From assembly GCA_046728075.1 (NCBI GenBank), contig JBKPDV010000249.1, positions 1 through 23,724 on the forward strand: a DNA stretch of 23,724 bases, written 5' to 3'. The stretch is from JBKPDV01 sp046728075 (lineage in GTDB: Bacteria > Acidobacteriota > Thermoanaerobaculia > UBA5066 > Gp7-AA6). The notes below the pieces were generated by a model. That model saw nothing but the letters and a program-made list of their open reading frames with translations, was not told where the DNA came from and did not search any database. The position numbers and the translations under genes were made by a program. Below are positions 7,629 through 15,528 of the stretch, one piece after another (position 1 is the stretch's first letter; every line of letters starts with the position of its first letter).

Positions 7629-8450
7629 CTAATTCTCTCTCACCGCCGGAAACGTGCCCGTGCCGCAGGGGAAGCCCATCGAGCGGAAGTAGTCCTGCAG
7701 GACCGGATGGCCGCCGCGGGAGGCTTCTTCGAAACTCCCGATGAACTGAAAGCGGCCTTGATGAAGGAAGGCGAGCCGGCTGGAAACAGTCCGCGCGGTC
7801 ACGATGTCGTGGGTCACGACAACAGACGTCGTCTGCATCCGGACATTGATGTCCACGATCAACTGCGCAATTTTCTCCGAGGTCAAGGGATCCAATCCGG
7901 TCGTGGGCTCGTCGTAGAGGATGATCTCCGGCTCGAGCGCGATCGAGCGGGCGAGCGCCACGCGTTTGCGCATTCCGCCGGAGAGCTCCGAGGGCATCTT
8001 CCTCTGCGTGCCCGGCAGCCCGACCATCTGGAGCTTCTCGGCGACGAGCTCGGGGATCGCCTCCTCGGGCGTCGTTCCGTGCTCCCGGACGGGGAACGCG
8101 ATGTTCTCCTCGACGTTCATCGAGTCAAAGAGCGCTCCTCCCTGAAACAGCATCGCGACGCGGCGCCGCACCGGCGCCATTTGTTCCTCGGAGAGCGGCA
8201 CGATCGACTCGCCGAAGACAACGACATCCCCGTCGTCAGGTTTCGTCAATCCATTGATGTGGCGCAAGGCGACGCTCTTGCCGGTTCCGGACGGGCCCAG
8301 GATGCAGAGGACCTCGCCGCGGAGGATCTGGAGGTTGACCCCGGCGAGCACCTCGCGGTTGGAGTAGCGCTTCCAGACCTCCCGGAACTCGACGATCGGC
8401 TCCCCGCGCGCGCCCGGGTTCGGTTCCCGGTCCTGGGCGTGGGCGCTCAT
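7629..8450 (-). CDS. mlaF: MlaF-family ABC transporter ATPase
   Basis: A 273-residue ABC ATPase. Walker A GPSGTGKS is at residues 52-59, the Q-loop in MLFQGGALFDSMNVEEN, the signature LSGGMRKRVALARS, Walker B IILYDEPTTGLDP, and the switch histidine in VVVTHD. The ALFDSM stretch and the GMRKR signature are typical of MlaF/Ttg2A, which powers retrograde or anterograde phospholipid transport with MlaE. ATG at 8450 overlaps the mlaE stop as ATGA, which fixes the start. The frame stays open upstream through mlaE, but that part is an out-of-frame reading of mlaE and not a fusion. Confidence 0.95.
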   Translation of the reverse strand: MSAHAQDREPNPGARGEPIVEFREVWKRYSNREVLAGVNLQILRGEVLCILGPSGTGKSVALRHINGLTKPDDGDVVVFGESIVPLSEEQMAPVRRRVAMLFQGGALFDSMNVEENIAFPVREHGTTPEEAIPELVAEKLQMVGLPGTQRKMPSELSGGMRKRVALARSIALEPEIILYDEPTTGLDPLTSEKIAQLIVDINVRMQTTSVVVTHDIVTARTVSSRLAFLHQGRFQFIGSFEEASRGGHPVLQDYFRSMGFPCGTGTFPAVREN

Positions 8451-9274
8451 AACGCGAGGAAGAGCTTGGTCAGGAAGAAATCGGAGACCAGGATAGAGAT
8501 CGAAGCGAGCACGACCGTCCGGGTCGTGGCGAGACCGACCGCGGCCGCGCCTCCCTGAACGCGCAGGCCGTTGGCGCATCCGATCAGCGCGATCTCGAAA
8601 CCGAAGAAGAACGTCTTGCCGAGGCCGCTTCCGATGTCGGAGATCTGGAGCTGGTTCCAGATGCTGGTCAGGTAGTCCTGCATGGTCATCTGCAGCTCCA
8701 CGATCGCGATCCCGAGGCCGCCCAGAATGCCGAGCACGTCGGCCAGCGCGGTCAAGACCGGCAACATGAGGATCGTGGCGAGCGCGCGGGGAATGACCAG
8801 CCGCCGCACCGGCGAAATGGCCATCGAGCGCAGCGCGTCGACCTGTTCGGTCACGACCATGGACCCGATCTCCGCCGTGATGCCGGACCCGACTCGGCCG
8901 GCGACCATCAAGGCCGTCAGGACGGGTCCGAGCTCGCGGACGAGGGAGAGAGAGACGACGCGGCCGACGAACAGCTTGCCGCCAAAAGCGGCCAGTGAGT
9001 AGGCGGTCTGCAGGGCCAGGACCATCCCGGTGAAGAGCGCGGTGATCCCGGTGATCGAAACGGACTTGACCCCGATCTCGTCCATCTGGTGAAGCACCTC
9101 GGTGCTGTAGAAAGGACGCGTCACGCTTCCGGTCACGATTTGTCCCGCCAGCTGAGCCAGGTCTCCCAGGTACTCGATGGCAGCCTGCCCCTTCCGGCCG
9201 AAACGGTCGACGAACCGCAGCCACCGGATGTTCCGGTAGAAGACGGTGGTGGCGGATTCGTGAGGGGCGACCAT
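8447..9274 (-). CDS. mlaE: MlaE-family ABC transporter permease
   Basis: A 275-residue integral membrane protein with about five or six helices. The conserved MlaE/DUF140 core ELGPVLTALMVAGRVGSGITAE continues to EQVDALRSM (about residues 114-151), followed by PRALATILMLPVLTALADVLGI. It forms the inner-membrane translocation pore of the Mla lipid transporter with MlaF and MlaD. It is the first gene of the unit. ATG at 9274 has no Shine-Dalgarno sequence, but a TAGAAT box lies 9 nt upstream. It is divergent from plsC, with a long inverted array between the two start regions. Confidence 0.93.
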   Translation of the reverse strand: MVAPHESATTVFYRNIRWLRFVDRFGRKGQAAIEYLGDLAQLAGQIVTGSVTRPFYSTEVLHQMDEIGVKSVSITGITALFTGMVLALQTAYSLAAFGGKLFVGRVVSLSLVRELGPVLTALMVAGRVGSGITAEIGSMVVTEQVDALRSMAISPVRRLVIPRALATILMLPVLTALADVLGILGGLGIAIVELQMTMQDYLTSIWNQLQISDIGSGLGKTFFFGFEIALIGCANGLRVQGGAAAVGLATTRTVVLASISILVSDFFLTKLFLAL

Positions 9275-9283
9275 GAGCCGCGA

Positions 9284-9289
9284 ATTCTA
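9284..9289 (-). promoter_or_regulatory. Possible -10 box for mlaE
   Basis: TAGAAT on the minus strand ends 9 nt before the mlaE ATG. The usual -35 position would fall inside the repeat arm at 9291-9340. Confidence 0.4.
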
Positions 9290-9290
9290 T

Positions 9291-9437
9291 CAACGCAGCG
9301 AGAACCAGCGGGAACGCAGCGAGAACGCCGGGAAGTGAAGTGCGAAGTACGAACGAAAAGCGAAGCCGTCGAAACTTGACCCTTCGGACTTCACTTCTGA
9401 CTTCTCGCTGCGTTCCCGGCGTTCTCGCTGCGTTCCT
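9291..9437. repeat. Long inverted array between divergent mlaE and plsC, mixed 7- and 9-11-nt units
   Basis: The outer parts of the arms are built of AACGCAGCGAG and AACGCCGGG units. The inner parts are heptads (GAAGTGA, AGTGCGA, AGTACGA on the left; CTTCGGA, CTTCACT, TCTGACT on the right). The arms are inverted copies around a loop of about 30 nt. Confidence 0.85.
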
Positions 9438-9449
9438 ACCGCTACGTCA

Positions 9450-9455
9450 TAACAT
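9450..9455 (+). promoter_or_regulatory. Possible -10 box for plsC
   Basis: TAACAT ends 9 nt before the ATG at 9465. There is no Shine-Dalgarno sequence. The -35 position falls in the repeat arm ending at 9437. Confidence 0.35.
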
Positions 9456-9464
9456 CCCACCCCG

Positions 9465-10217
9465 ATGCATCTCCTGCGCTCCCTGGCCGTCTGGCTCGGC
9501 ATCGCGGCCGCCACGGCCGCATTCGGCGTTCCGGCCATCTTCGCCGCGTTCCTGCCGCCGCGGGGCGACTGGTTCCTCCTTTTTGCCCGCGGCTGGGCCC
9601 GAACCATCCTCGCGTTCTCCGGGATCTCGGTGCGCGTCCTGCACGGGGATCGCTTCCACTCCGGAAAGAGCGTCGTCGTGGTCTCCAACCACGAAAGCTT
9701 TGCGGACATCCTCGTGTTGCTGGCGCGCCTGCCGATGCAGACGCGGTTTCTTGCCAAGCGGGGGGTCTTTCGGGTCCCGATCCTCGGCTGGTCGATCCGT
9801 GCGGCCGGTTTCGTGCCGGTCGACCGGGGAGATCGGGTGGCGAGCCTCGCGACAGTCGAGACGGCGCTCGCCCGGCTCCAGAAGGGCCGCTCGCTCGTCG
9901 TCTTTCCCGAGGAGACACGTACGCGGACGGGTGAGCTGCTTGCCTTCAAGAAAGGGGCCGCGCTCCTCGCATTGCGATCGGGGCTTCCGATTCAGCCGAT
10001 CGGGATCGCGGGGACCCGCCGGATCCTCCCTCGGGGAACCTGGAACATGAAGCCCGGCCATGTCGTCGTCGCGATCGGCGAGCCTATCGCCGTCGAGGGA
10101 CGATCGGTGAAGGATCGCGGAGAGGTGACCAGGCTCGTGAGGGAGAGTGTGGCGCAGTTGCGGGAAGAGGCGGCGCAGGAGCTTGAAGCTCTCAGCTCAC
10201 AGCTTTCAGCCAGCTGA
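9465..10217 (+). CDS. plsC: 1-acyl-sn-glycerol-3-phosphate acyltransferase (PlsC/LPLAT family)
   Basis: A 250-residue protein with an N-terminal membrane anchor and the H-x4-D catalytic pair H76/D81 in NHESFADI. The block FLAKRGVFRVPILGWSIRAAGFVPVDR follows, then FPEETRTR (147-154) and the late PIQPIGIAGTRRILP. It transfers an acyl chain to lysophosphatidic acid to make phosphatidic acid at the inner membrane. The third motif is usually FPEGTRS; here Glu replaces Gly. The divergent mlaEFD unit also handles phospholipids. The last residues (ALSSQLSAS) and the TGA stop are read from the heptad array that starts at 10181, so the protein end is array-derived. Confidence 0.92.
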   Translation: MHLLRSLAVWLGIAAATAAFGVPAIFAAFLPPRGDWFLLFARGWARTILAFSGISVRVLHGDRFHSGKSVVVVSNHESFADILVLLARLPMQTRFLAKRGVFRVPILGWSIRAAGFVPVDRGDRVASLATVETALARLQKGRSLVVFPEETRTRTGELLAFKKGAALLALRSGLPIQPIGIAGTRRILPRGTWNMKPGHVVVAIGEPIAVEGRSVKDRGEVTRLVRESVAQLREEAAQELEALSSQLSAS

Positions 10218-10278
10218 TCCGAAGAGCGAGCTCCGTCTGAAAAAGCTGAGAGCTGAAAGCTGAAAGCTGACAGCTGAT
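10181..10278. repeat. Inverted heptad array (CTTTCAG / AAGCTGA)
   Basis: The left arm (10181-10217) carries CTCAGCT, CACAGCT and TTCAGCC units. The right arm (10241-10277) carries AAGCTGA and GAGCTGA units. The loop holds GAGC-GA-GCTC. The left arm codes for the end of PlsC and its TGA stop. Confidence 0.9.
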
Positions 10279-10298
10279 ATTCTTCGAAGCGAAGACGT

Positions 10299-11381
10299 AT
10301 GTCCGCAACCACGGAACTGACAGAAGAAAAAGTCCTCGAGGCTCTCCGGAGCGTCAAGTTCCCCGGCCTTTCGCGGGACATCGTGTCCTTCGGGTTCATC
10401 AAGGACCTGACCGTCGGCGGGGGCAACGTCTCGTTCCGCCTCGAGATCATCACCGAGTCGCCCCGGGCGGCGGAGGAGATCAAGCGCGACGCGACGGAGA
10501 AGCTGCGCTCCTTGCCCGGCGTCTCGGCCGTTACCATCCGGCTCGACGTCCAGCAGCCCGGACCGATGCCGCCACGCGGCGCGGCCGGGGTACCGCCAGC
10601 CTCCCCCTCGATCCTGCAGGACGTCCGCTTCAAGATCGCGGTCGCCTCGGGAAAAGGGGGCGTGGGTAAGTCGACCGTCGCCGCGAATCTGGCGCTCGCC
10701 CTGCAGCGGCTCGGGCAAGGCGTCGGGCTGATGGATTCCGACATCTACGGCCCCTCGCAGCAGATGATGATGGGAATCGACGAGAAGCCGTTCGTCAACC
10801 CGGAGAACCAGATCGTTCCGATCGAGCGCTACGGGGTGAAGGTCATGTCGTTGGGTTTCCTGATGGACGTCGACCAGCCGGTCATCTGGCGCGGCCCCAT
10901 GGTCATGAAGGCGGTCGAGCAGTTCCTTCAGGACGTGGCCTGGGGCCGACTCGATTACCTCATCATCGACCTGCCGCCGGGCACCGGCGACGCGCAGCTG
11001 ACCTTGACCCAGAAGATCCATCTCTCCGGGGCGGTCATCGTCACCACTCCTCAGGACGTCTCGTTGATCGACGCTCGCAAAGGGCTCGCGATGTTCCAGA
11101 AGGTCAATGTTCCGGTCCTCGGGATCATCGAGAACATGTCTTACTTCATCTGCCCTCAGTGTGGACACCGCGAGGAGATCTTCAAGCATGGCGGCGGGAA
11201 GAAGACGGCGGAGCTCTTGAAGGTGCCGTTTCTCGGAGAGATTCCGCTCGATCCCAAGGTCGCGCTCGGCGGGGACTCGGGGCACCCGATCGTCGCCGGA
11301 GATCCCGATGGCACCGTCACGCGAGCCTACCTTTCGATTGCCGAGGCGATCGCCGGAAGGCTCGAGGGCAAGCCCAATTGA
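10299..11381 (+). CDS. apbC: Mrp/ApbC (NBP35-type) iron-sulfur carrier ATPase
   Basis: A 360-residue protein with an N-terminal MIP18/DUF59 domain (about 5-85, including VLEALRSVKFPGLSRDIVSFG). The P-loop ATPase follows, with the deviant Walker A SGKGGVGKST near residue 118, the LMDSDIYGPS switch and IIDLPPGTGDAQLT. A C-P-Q-C cluster-binding motif lies near residue 286 (YFICPQCGHREEIF). Members bind a bridging [4Fe-4S] cluster and hand it to apoproteins, which suits a genome region with a ferredoxin. ATG at 10299 follows a GAAG stretch and the end of the array. The stop, TGA in AATTGA, directly abuts the next array. It is likely in one transcript with plsC. Confidence 0.95.
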   Translation: MSATTELTEEKVLEALRSVKFPGLSRDIVSFGFIKDLTVGGGNVSFRLEIITESPRAAEEIKRDATEKLRSLPGVSAVTIRLDVQQPGPMPPRGAAGVPPASPSILQDVRFKIAVASGKGGVGKSTVAANLALALQRLGQGVGLMDSDIYGPSQQMMMGIDEKPFVNPENQIVPIERYGVKVMSLGFLMDVDQPVIWRGPMVMKAVEQFLQDVAWGRLDYLIIDLPPGTGDAQLTLTQKIHLSGAVIVTTPQDVSLIDARKGLAMFQKVNVPVLGIIENMSYFICPQCGHREEIFKHGGGKKTAELLKVPFLGEIPLDPKVALGGDSGHPIVAGDPDGTVTRAYLSIAEAIAGRLEGKPN

Positions 11382-11469
11382 GTCCGAAGTCCTAAGTCCT
11401 AAGTCCCGAGTCGATCGAGGAAAGAGTCGCTCTATGACTTCGGACTTCGGACTTCGCACTTAGGACTTG
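11381..11469. repeat. Inverted heptad array (AAGTCCT / GGACTTC)
   Basis: The left arm (11381-11412) repeats AAGTCCT. The right arm (11435-11469) repeats CTTCGGA with CTTCGCA and CTTAGGA variants. The apex has AGAG-TCG-CTCT. It lies between apbC and the macro-domain gene. Confidence 0.9.
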
Positions 11470-11481
11470 GCGAAACGCGCA

Positions 11482-11994
11482 ATGCCCGCGAAGATCGAAA
11501 TCGTCAAATCCGACATCACCGGCCTGCGCGTCGATGCGATCGTCAACGCGGCCAACGAGGCGCTGCAGCTGGGCTCCGGCGTGGCCGGCGCCATCCGCAC
11601 TCGCGGCGGTCCGACCATTCAGGAGGAGTGCGACCGAATCGGCCATTGCGATACGGGGGAAGCCGTCGCGACGGGCGGGGGGAATCTGCCGGCGCGGTGG
11701 GTGATCCACGCCGTCGGTCCGGTCTGGCGCGGAGGAGAGTTTGGTGAGGAGATGCAGCTCGCCTCGGCGGTGCTCGCCGCTCTGAAACGAGCCGAGGAGG
11801 TCGGCGCGCGATCCATTGCGCTGCCGGCGATATCGGCAGGTACCTACGGCTTTCCGTTGGAGAAGGCGGCCGAGATATCGGTGGCCGCCGCCCGGGCCTT
11901 CGCCGGCAAGGCGGCGAAGGTGGAACGCATTGTCTTCGCCCTTTTCGATGACACCACTTTCCGGGCCTTTCAAAACGCCGCCGGCCAGAGCTGA
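11482..11994 (+). CDS. Macro-domain ADP-ribose-binding protein
   Basis: A 170-residue single-domain protein. It begins with KIEIVKSDITGLRVDAIVNAAN, the macro-domain start, then has the ribose-binding GSGVAGAIRTRGG and the DTGEAVATGGGNLPARWVIHAVGP block, and ends with LPAISAGTYGFPLEKAAEISV. MacroD/YmdB-type proteins bind ADP-ribose and many hydrolyse O-acetyl-ADP-ribose or remove mono-ADP-ribose from proteins. The Asn in VNAAN and the glycine loop are present, so activity is plausible. I chose ATG at 11482; TTG at 11467 inside the array would add five residues. It probably ends the plsC-apbC unit. No ADP-ribosyltransferase toxin is adjacent. Confidence 0.92.
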   Translation: MPAKIEIVKSDITGLRVDAIVNAANEALQLGSGVAGAIRTRGGPTIQEECDRIGHCDTGEAVATGGGNLPARWVIHAVGPVWRGGEFGEEMQLASAVLAALKRAEEVGARSIALPAISAGTYGFPLEKAAEISVAAARAFAGKAAKVERIVFALFDDTTFRAFQNAAGQS

Positions 11995-12049
11995 TAACCG
12001 GGAGCGAGGAGCGGACAGCAGACAGCCCAAGAAGACGAAGCTTCTTTTG

Positions 12050-12055
12050 TATGAT
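12050..12055 (+). promoter_or_regulatory. Possible -10 box for the TPR/FG-GAP gene
   Basis: TATGAT ends 8 nt before the GTG at 12064 and there is no Shine-Dalgarno sequence, which suggests a leaderless message. No clear -35 is seen. Confidence 0.4.
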
Positions 12056-12063
12056 CGGGCGCC

Positions 12064-15000
12064 GTGGCGCCCGGTCTTCCCCTTCTCCTTTCACTCTTCG
12101 CGCTTTTCTTTCCGCCGGGACCGATTCCTCCGGCCGAGATCCCTCGCCTCCAGACGGAGAAAAACGTCGGGCTCGCGGCGCTCGAGGAGGGGAATCTCGC
12201 GGAGGCCCAACGTCGCTTCGAAGCATTGCGGCGGCTGGCGCCGCAGGAACCGCTCGGGTGGGCCGACGGGGCCGTCGTGGCGATGCGGGAAAAGAACCTG
12301 GCTGGGGCGAAGACCCTGCTCGCGCAGGCGCTCCGACTGGCGCCCGGCGACGCGCACGTCCTCGCTTTGCAGTCCACGCTGGAGGAGCTGGAGGGAAACT
12401 TCCCGGCCGCCGTCGAAGCCGCCGAAAAGGCGGCCGCGGCGAGTCCGAGAGACCTCGTCTCGAGATGGGCCGCCGCGCGGGTCCTGTCCGAGAAGATCGC
12501 CAATGGACAGCCGCGCGCATTGGGCCTGCTCTCCGCGGCGCTCCAGTCGGCGCCGGCGAACCTGTTCCTCCTGGCCCGCCTCTTCGAGCTGGAGCTGCAA
12601 AGCGCGGGCGCGGATCGCTCCAAAGCCGCCGCGGCCTTCGAGAAGCTCGAACGGGCGCTCGAGGCCGAGACGCGGTCCGATGCGAAGGTCGCGAGATATC
12701 TCGCCGAGACGAAGTCGGCCCTCGATTCGGGCGATGCCGCGGCCGCCTCACTCAAGTTTCGAATCGTCGAGAACCTCCTGCGCGTCTTGCCGCGCTACCA
12801 GCAGGCGAGGCGGGATGTGGATCCGGCGGTCGTCGGCTTGCCGCTGGAGGATTGGTCTCCTCTCCTTGCCGCAGCCGTCCGTGCGCATCCCCGCGGCGTC
12901 CCCGTGCGCTTCGTCGAACGGTCGACACCCGGCCTCGGAGCGCTCGAGAGAGTCTCCGCTGTTCGCGCGGGAGGCCGCGACGGCCGCGATCTGGTGTTTG
13001 CAGGGGAGTCCGGCGTCGCCGTGGCTTTGTCGCGCGACAGTTATCGAACGGGGCCGCCGCTGCCGGGCTCGATCGCGCGCGACGTGGCCGTTGCCGACGT
13101 GGCGGGCTCCGGACAGCTCGATCTCATCACTCCCAATGGACTCTGGATCGGCGGCCGCGAGTCACGGAAAGTCCCGTTTTCCGGAGGCGAGCATGTTCTG
13201 CCTTTCGACTACGACAACGACGGAGATCTCGACCTCTACGTGACGAGCCCCTCCGGCGACCGCCTCTGGCGCAACAATCTCGACGGCACGTGGACCGATG
13301 TGACCGCGGCGGCGCTGCCGCAGGGCGTCGCCTCGGGCGCGGTCTGTGCGGCGGACTTCGACCGGGACGGAGACGTCGATCTCGTTCTGGGCCGGGCGTC
13401 GGGCGGGCTCCTCCTGCTCGACAATTTGCGCGGCGGACGCTTCGCCGAGCGGGAGGCGGGGCTGCCGAAAACCGGCGCGTTTCGGGGCGTCGCCGCGGCG
13501 GACGTGAACGGCGACGGGCGGCCCGACCTCGTCTGGACGACGCCGACGTCTGCGTTCGTGGCGCTCAACCGCGGAGACGGCACGTTTTTGCCGGCGCGCG
13601 AGATCGCCGCGGGAGGAGACCCGCTCCTCTTCGACTTCGACAACGACGGGGCGCTCGACCTGTTTCTCGCGTCGCCCAAGGGCTCCTCCCTCTGGCGCAA
13701 CGACGGCGCCGGCAACTTTCAGCGCGTCGAAGGAGCGTTTCCTCCGGCGATCGCCGCCGAGTCCGTGGACTTCGATGGCGACGGGGACCTCGACCTCGCG
13801 CTGGTGACTCCGGAAGGCAAGGCGCTCCTGCTCGAGAATCTGGGGGGCAATGCGAACGGCTGGATCGACGTCGCGCTCGAGGGGTTGCCGACGGGCTCCG
13901 CGAAGGTCAACCGCTTCGGCTACGGCTCGGAGGTGGAGATCAAGGCCGGGCAGCTCTATGCCTTCCGGACCGTGTCGCGGCCGGTCACCCACGTCGGCGT
14001 GGGCCCGGCGCGAAAAGCGGACGTCCTGCGGGTGATCTGGACGAACGGGATTCCTCAGAACAAGCTCTCTCCGCCGGTTCAGACGCTCGTCACCGAGGTG
14101 CAGCAGCTGAAGGGTTCCTGCCCCTTTCTCTATGCCTTCGATGGGCGTCGCTGGAGCTTCGTGACCGACGCTCTGGGCCGCGCGCCGGCGGGCCTCCTCT
14201 ATGACGGCGTCCACCAGGCGCCGGCCGACACGCGGGAGTGGCTCCTCGTTCCAGGAGAAAAGCTGGCGCCGGGGCCGGACGGAAGGCTGCTCCTGGACTT
14301 TACCGAGGAGCTCTGGGAGACCGCCTATTTCGATCTGGCGGAGCTGGAAGCCGTCGATCACCCGAAGGGGACGCAGATCGTCCCCAACGAGAAGATGGTG
14401 CCGCCCCCGTTTCCGGAAAAGAGGCTCTTCACGATCTCTCACCCGTTCACGCCGCGCGCGACCGACGAGCGCGGGCGGGACCGGACGCAAGAGATCGCCC
14501 GGGAAGACGGGACATTTCTGGCCGGCTTCGCTCCCACGCGGTACCAGGGAATCGTCGAGCCGCACGACCTGATCCTGCAGATGCCCGAGGCACGCTCGGG
14601 AAAGCGCGTGATGCTCTTTCTGACAGGTTGGATCTGCTACGCCGATACGTCGATCAACGTCTCCCTCTCGCAGGGCGCGAGGCCGGAGAAGCCGTCAGGC
14701 CCGACCCTCGAGGTCCCCGACGGCCAGGGAGGCTGGCGGGTTGCCATGCCTTCGATGGGCTATCCCGCGGGCAAGACCAAGACGATGCCGGTCGACTTGA
14801 CGGGGCTCCTCGATCCCGCCGATCCGCGGGTGCGGATCCGGACGAACCTTGCGATCGCCTGGGACCGGATCTGTTACACGGTCGGAGAAGAGCCCGCTCC
14901 GATCCGACGAGCGCGCGTGCCGCTCTCCGCCGCCCGCCTCTTCGTTCGCGGCTTCTCGCGCATGACACGGGATTTCCCGGACGGGCCGCAGGTCTTCGTC

Positions 15001-15426
15001 CACGAGGACGTCGACACTTCGCCGCGGTGGGCTGACATGGAGGGTCTCTACACGCGCCTGGGCGACGTGCGGGATCTTCTTCAGTCCGCCGACGACCGTT
15101 ACGTCGTGATGAAAGGGGGAGACGCGGTGCGCCTGGAGTTCGACGGCTCGGCTCTGCCGCCTCCGCCCGCCGGCTGGGTCCGAGACTGGATCGTGACCCT
15201 GGACGGGTGGGACAAGGACGCGGACAAGAACACCGTGGCCGGCCAGACCGTCGAGCCGCTTCCGTTTCACGGCATGGCCGACGCCCGCTACGGCGATCCC
15301 TCGCAGAGCTATCCCGAAGACAGCGCGCACCGCCGGTTTCGGGAGGAGTACCTGACTCGCCGCGGGGGGCCGGAGGAGTTCGTCGACGCGTTGCGGCAAT
15401 CAGTCCGACTGAGGACCGAGGACTGA
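12064..15426 (+). CDS. Large secreted TPR plus FG-GAP/VCBS repeat protein with an uncharacterised C-terminal region
   Basis: A 1120-residue protein starting with a signal peptide (about residues 1-28, Leu/Phe-rich). A helical TPR block (about 30-240) has repeated A-x-x-x-F-x-x-x-L-x-x-x-P units. FG-GAP/VCBS repeats follow, with Ca2+-type D-x-D-x-D-G loops near residues 381, 432, 480, 523 and 570 (for example DYDNDGDLDLYV), then a short UnbV-like segment (FGYGSEVEIKAG, about 618). The last 430 residues begin near GSCPFLYAFDGRRWSFV and look mostly beta-strand; I do not recognise them. This suggests an exported beta-propeller scaffold. The next gene encodes a smaller CRTAC1 protein. GTG at 12064 is supported by the upstream TATGAT. 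Its C-terminal residues (RLRTED) and TGA stop come from the array at 15407. Confidence 0.85.
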   Translation: MAPGLPLLLSLFALFFPPGPIPPAEIPRLQTEKNVGLAALEEGNLAEAQRRFEALRRLAPQEPLGWADGAVVAMREKNLAGAKTLLAQALRLAPGDAHVLALQSTLEELEGNFPAAVEAAEKAAAASPRDLVSRWAAARVLSEKIANGQPRALGLLSAALQSAPANLFLLARLFELELQSAGADRSKAAAAFEKLERALEAETRSDAKVARYLAETKSALDSGDAAAASLKFRIVENLLRVLPRYQQARRDVDPAVVGLPLEDWSPLLAAAVRAHPRGVPVRFVERSTPGLGALERVSAVRAGGRDGRDLVFAGESGVAVALSRDSYRTGPPLPGSIARDVAVADVAGSGQLDLITPNGLWIGGRESRKVPFSGGEHVLPFDYDNDGDLDLYVTSPSGDRLWRNNLDGTWTDVTAAALPQGVASGAVCAADFDRDGDVDLVLGRASGGLLLLDNLRGGRFAEREAGLPKTGAFRGVAAADVNGDGRPDLVWTTPTSAFVALNRGDGTFLPAREIAAGGDPLLFDFDNDGALDLFLASPKGSSLWRNDGAGNFQRVEGAFPPAIAAESVDFDGDGDLDLALVTPEGKALLLENLGGNANGWIDVALEGLPTGSAKVNRFGYGSEVEIKAGQLYAFRTVSRPVTHVGVGPARKADVLRVIWTNGIPQNKLSPPVQTLVTEVQQLKGSCPFLYAFDGRRWSFVTDALGRAPAGLLYDGVHQAPADTREWLLVPGEKLAPGPDGRLLLDFTEELWETAYFDLAELEAVDHPKGTQIVPNEKMVPPPFPEKRLFTISHPFTPRATDERGRDRTQEIAREDGTFLAGFAPTRYQGIVEPHDLILQMPEARSGKRVMLFLTGWICYADTSINVSLSQGARPEKPSGPTLEVPDGQGGWRVAMPSMGYPAGKTKTMPVDLTGLLDPADPRVRIRTNLAIAWDRICYTVGEEPAPIRRARVPLSAARLFVRGFSRMTRDFPDGPQVFVHEDVDTSPRWADMEGLYTRLGDVRDLLQSADDRYVVMKGGDAVRLEFDGSALPPPPAGWVRDWIVTLDGWDKDADKNTVAGQTVEPLPFHGMADARYGDPSQSYPEDSAHRRFREEYLTRRGGPEEFVDALRQSVRLRTED

Positions 15427-15528
15427 GGACCGAGGACTGAGGACTGAGGACTCAACGTGCAACAGCCTCAATATCCCTTTCGTGGCGGTCGCCTCTCGAG
15501 TCCGCAGTCAGTCCGCAGTCCTCAGTCA
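15407..15528. repeat. Inverted heptad array (GGACTGA / TCAGTCC) with conserved loop
   Basis: The left arm (about 15407-15452) repeats GAGGACT and GAGGACC units. The right arm (about 15499-15528) repeats CAGTCCG and CAGTCCT. The 46-nt loop contains GCCTCAATA and CTCGAG. It is shared with the array at 19939-20051. The left arm ends the upstream gene; the loop and right arm encode the start of the downstream gene. Confidence 0.92.

Noticed and set aside
7629..9293. A single 554-codon open frame that looks like a fusion of an Arg-rich domain to the MlaF ATPase
   Set aside because: Everything before the ATG at 8450 is the mlaE gene read in the wrong frame. MlaE itself is intact, and ATGA overlap fixes the MlaF start.
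11995..12049. Another heptad array between the macro-domain gene and the TPR/FG-GAP gene
   Set aside because: Only a weak GACAGCA-GACAGCC echo is seen, with no steady period or inverted arm.
12051..14204. 717-codon plus-strand open frame overlapping the large TPR/FG-GAP gene
   Set aside because: It is extremely Arg/Gly/Ala-rich. The frame from 12064 has a signal peptide, TPRs and FG-GAP loops and is clearly the coding one.
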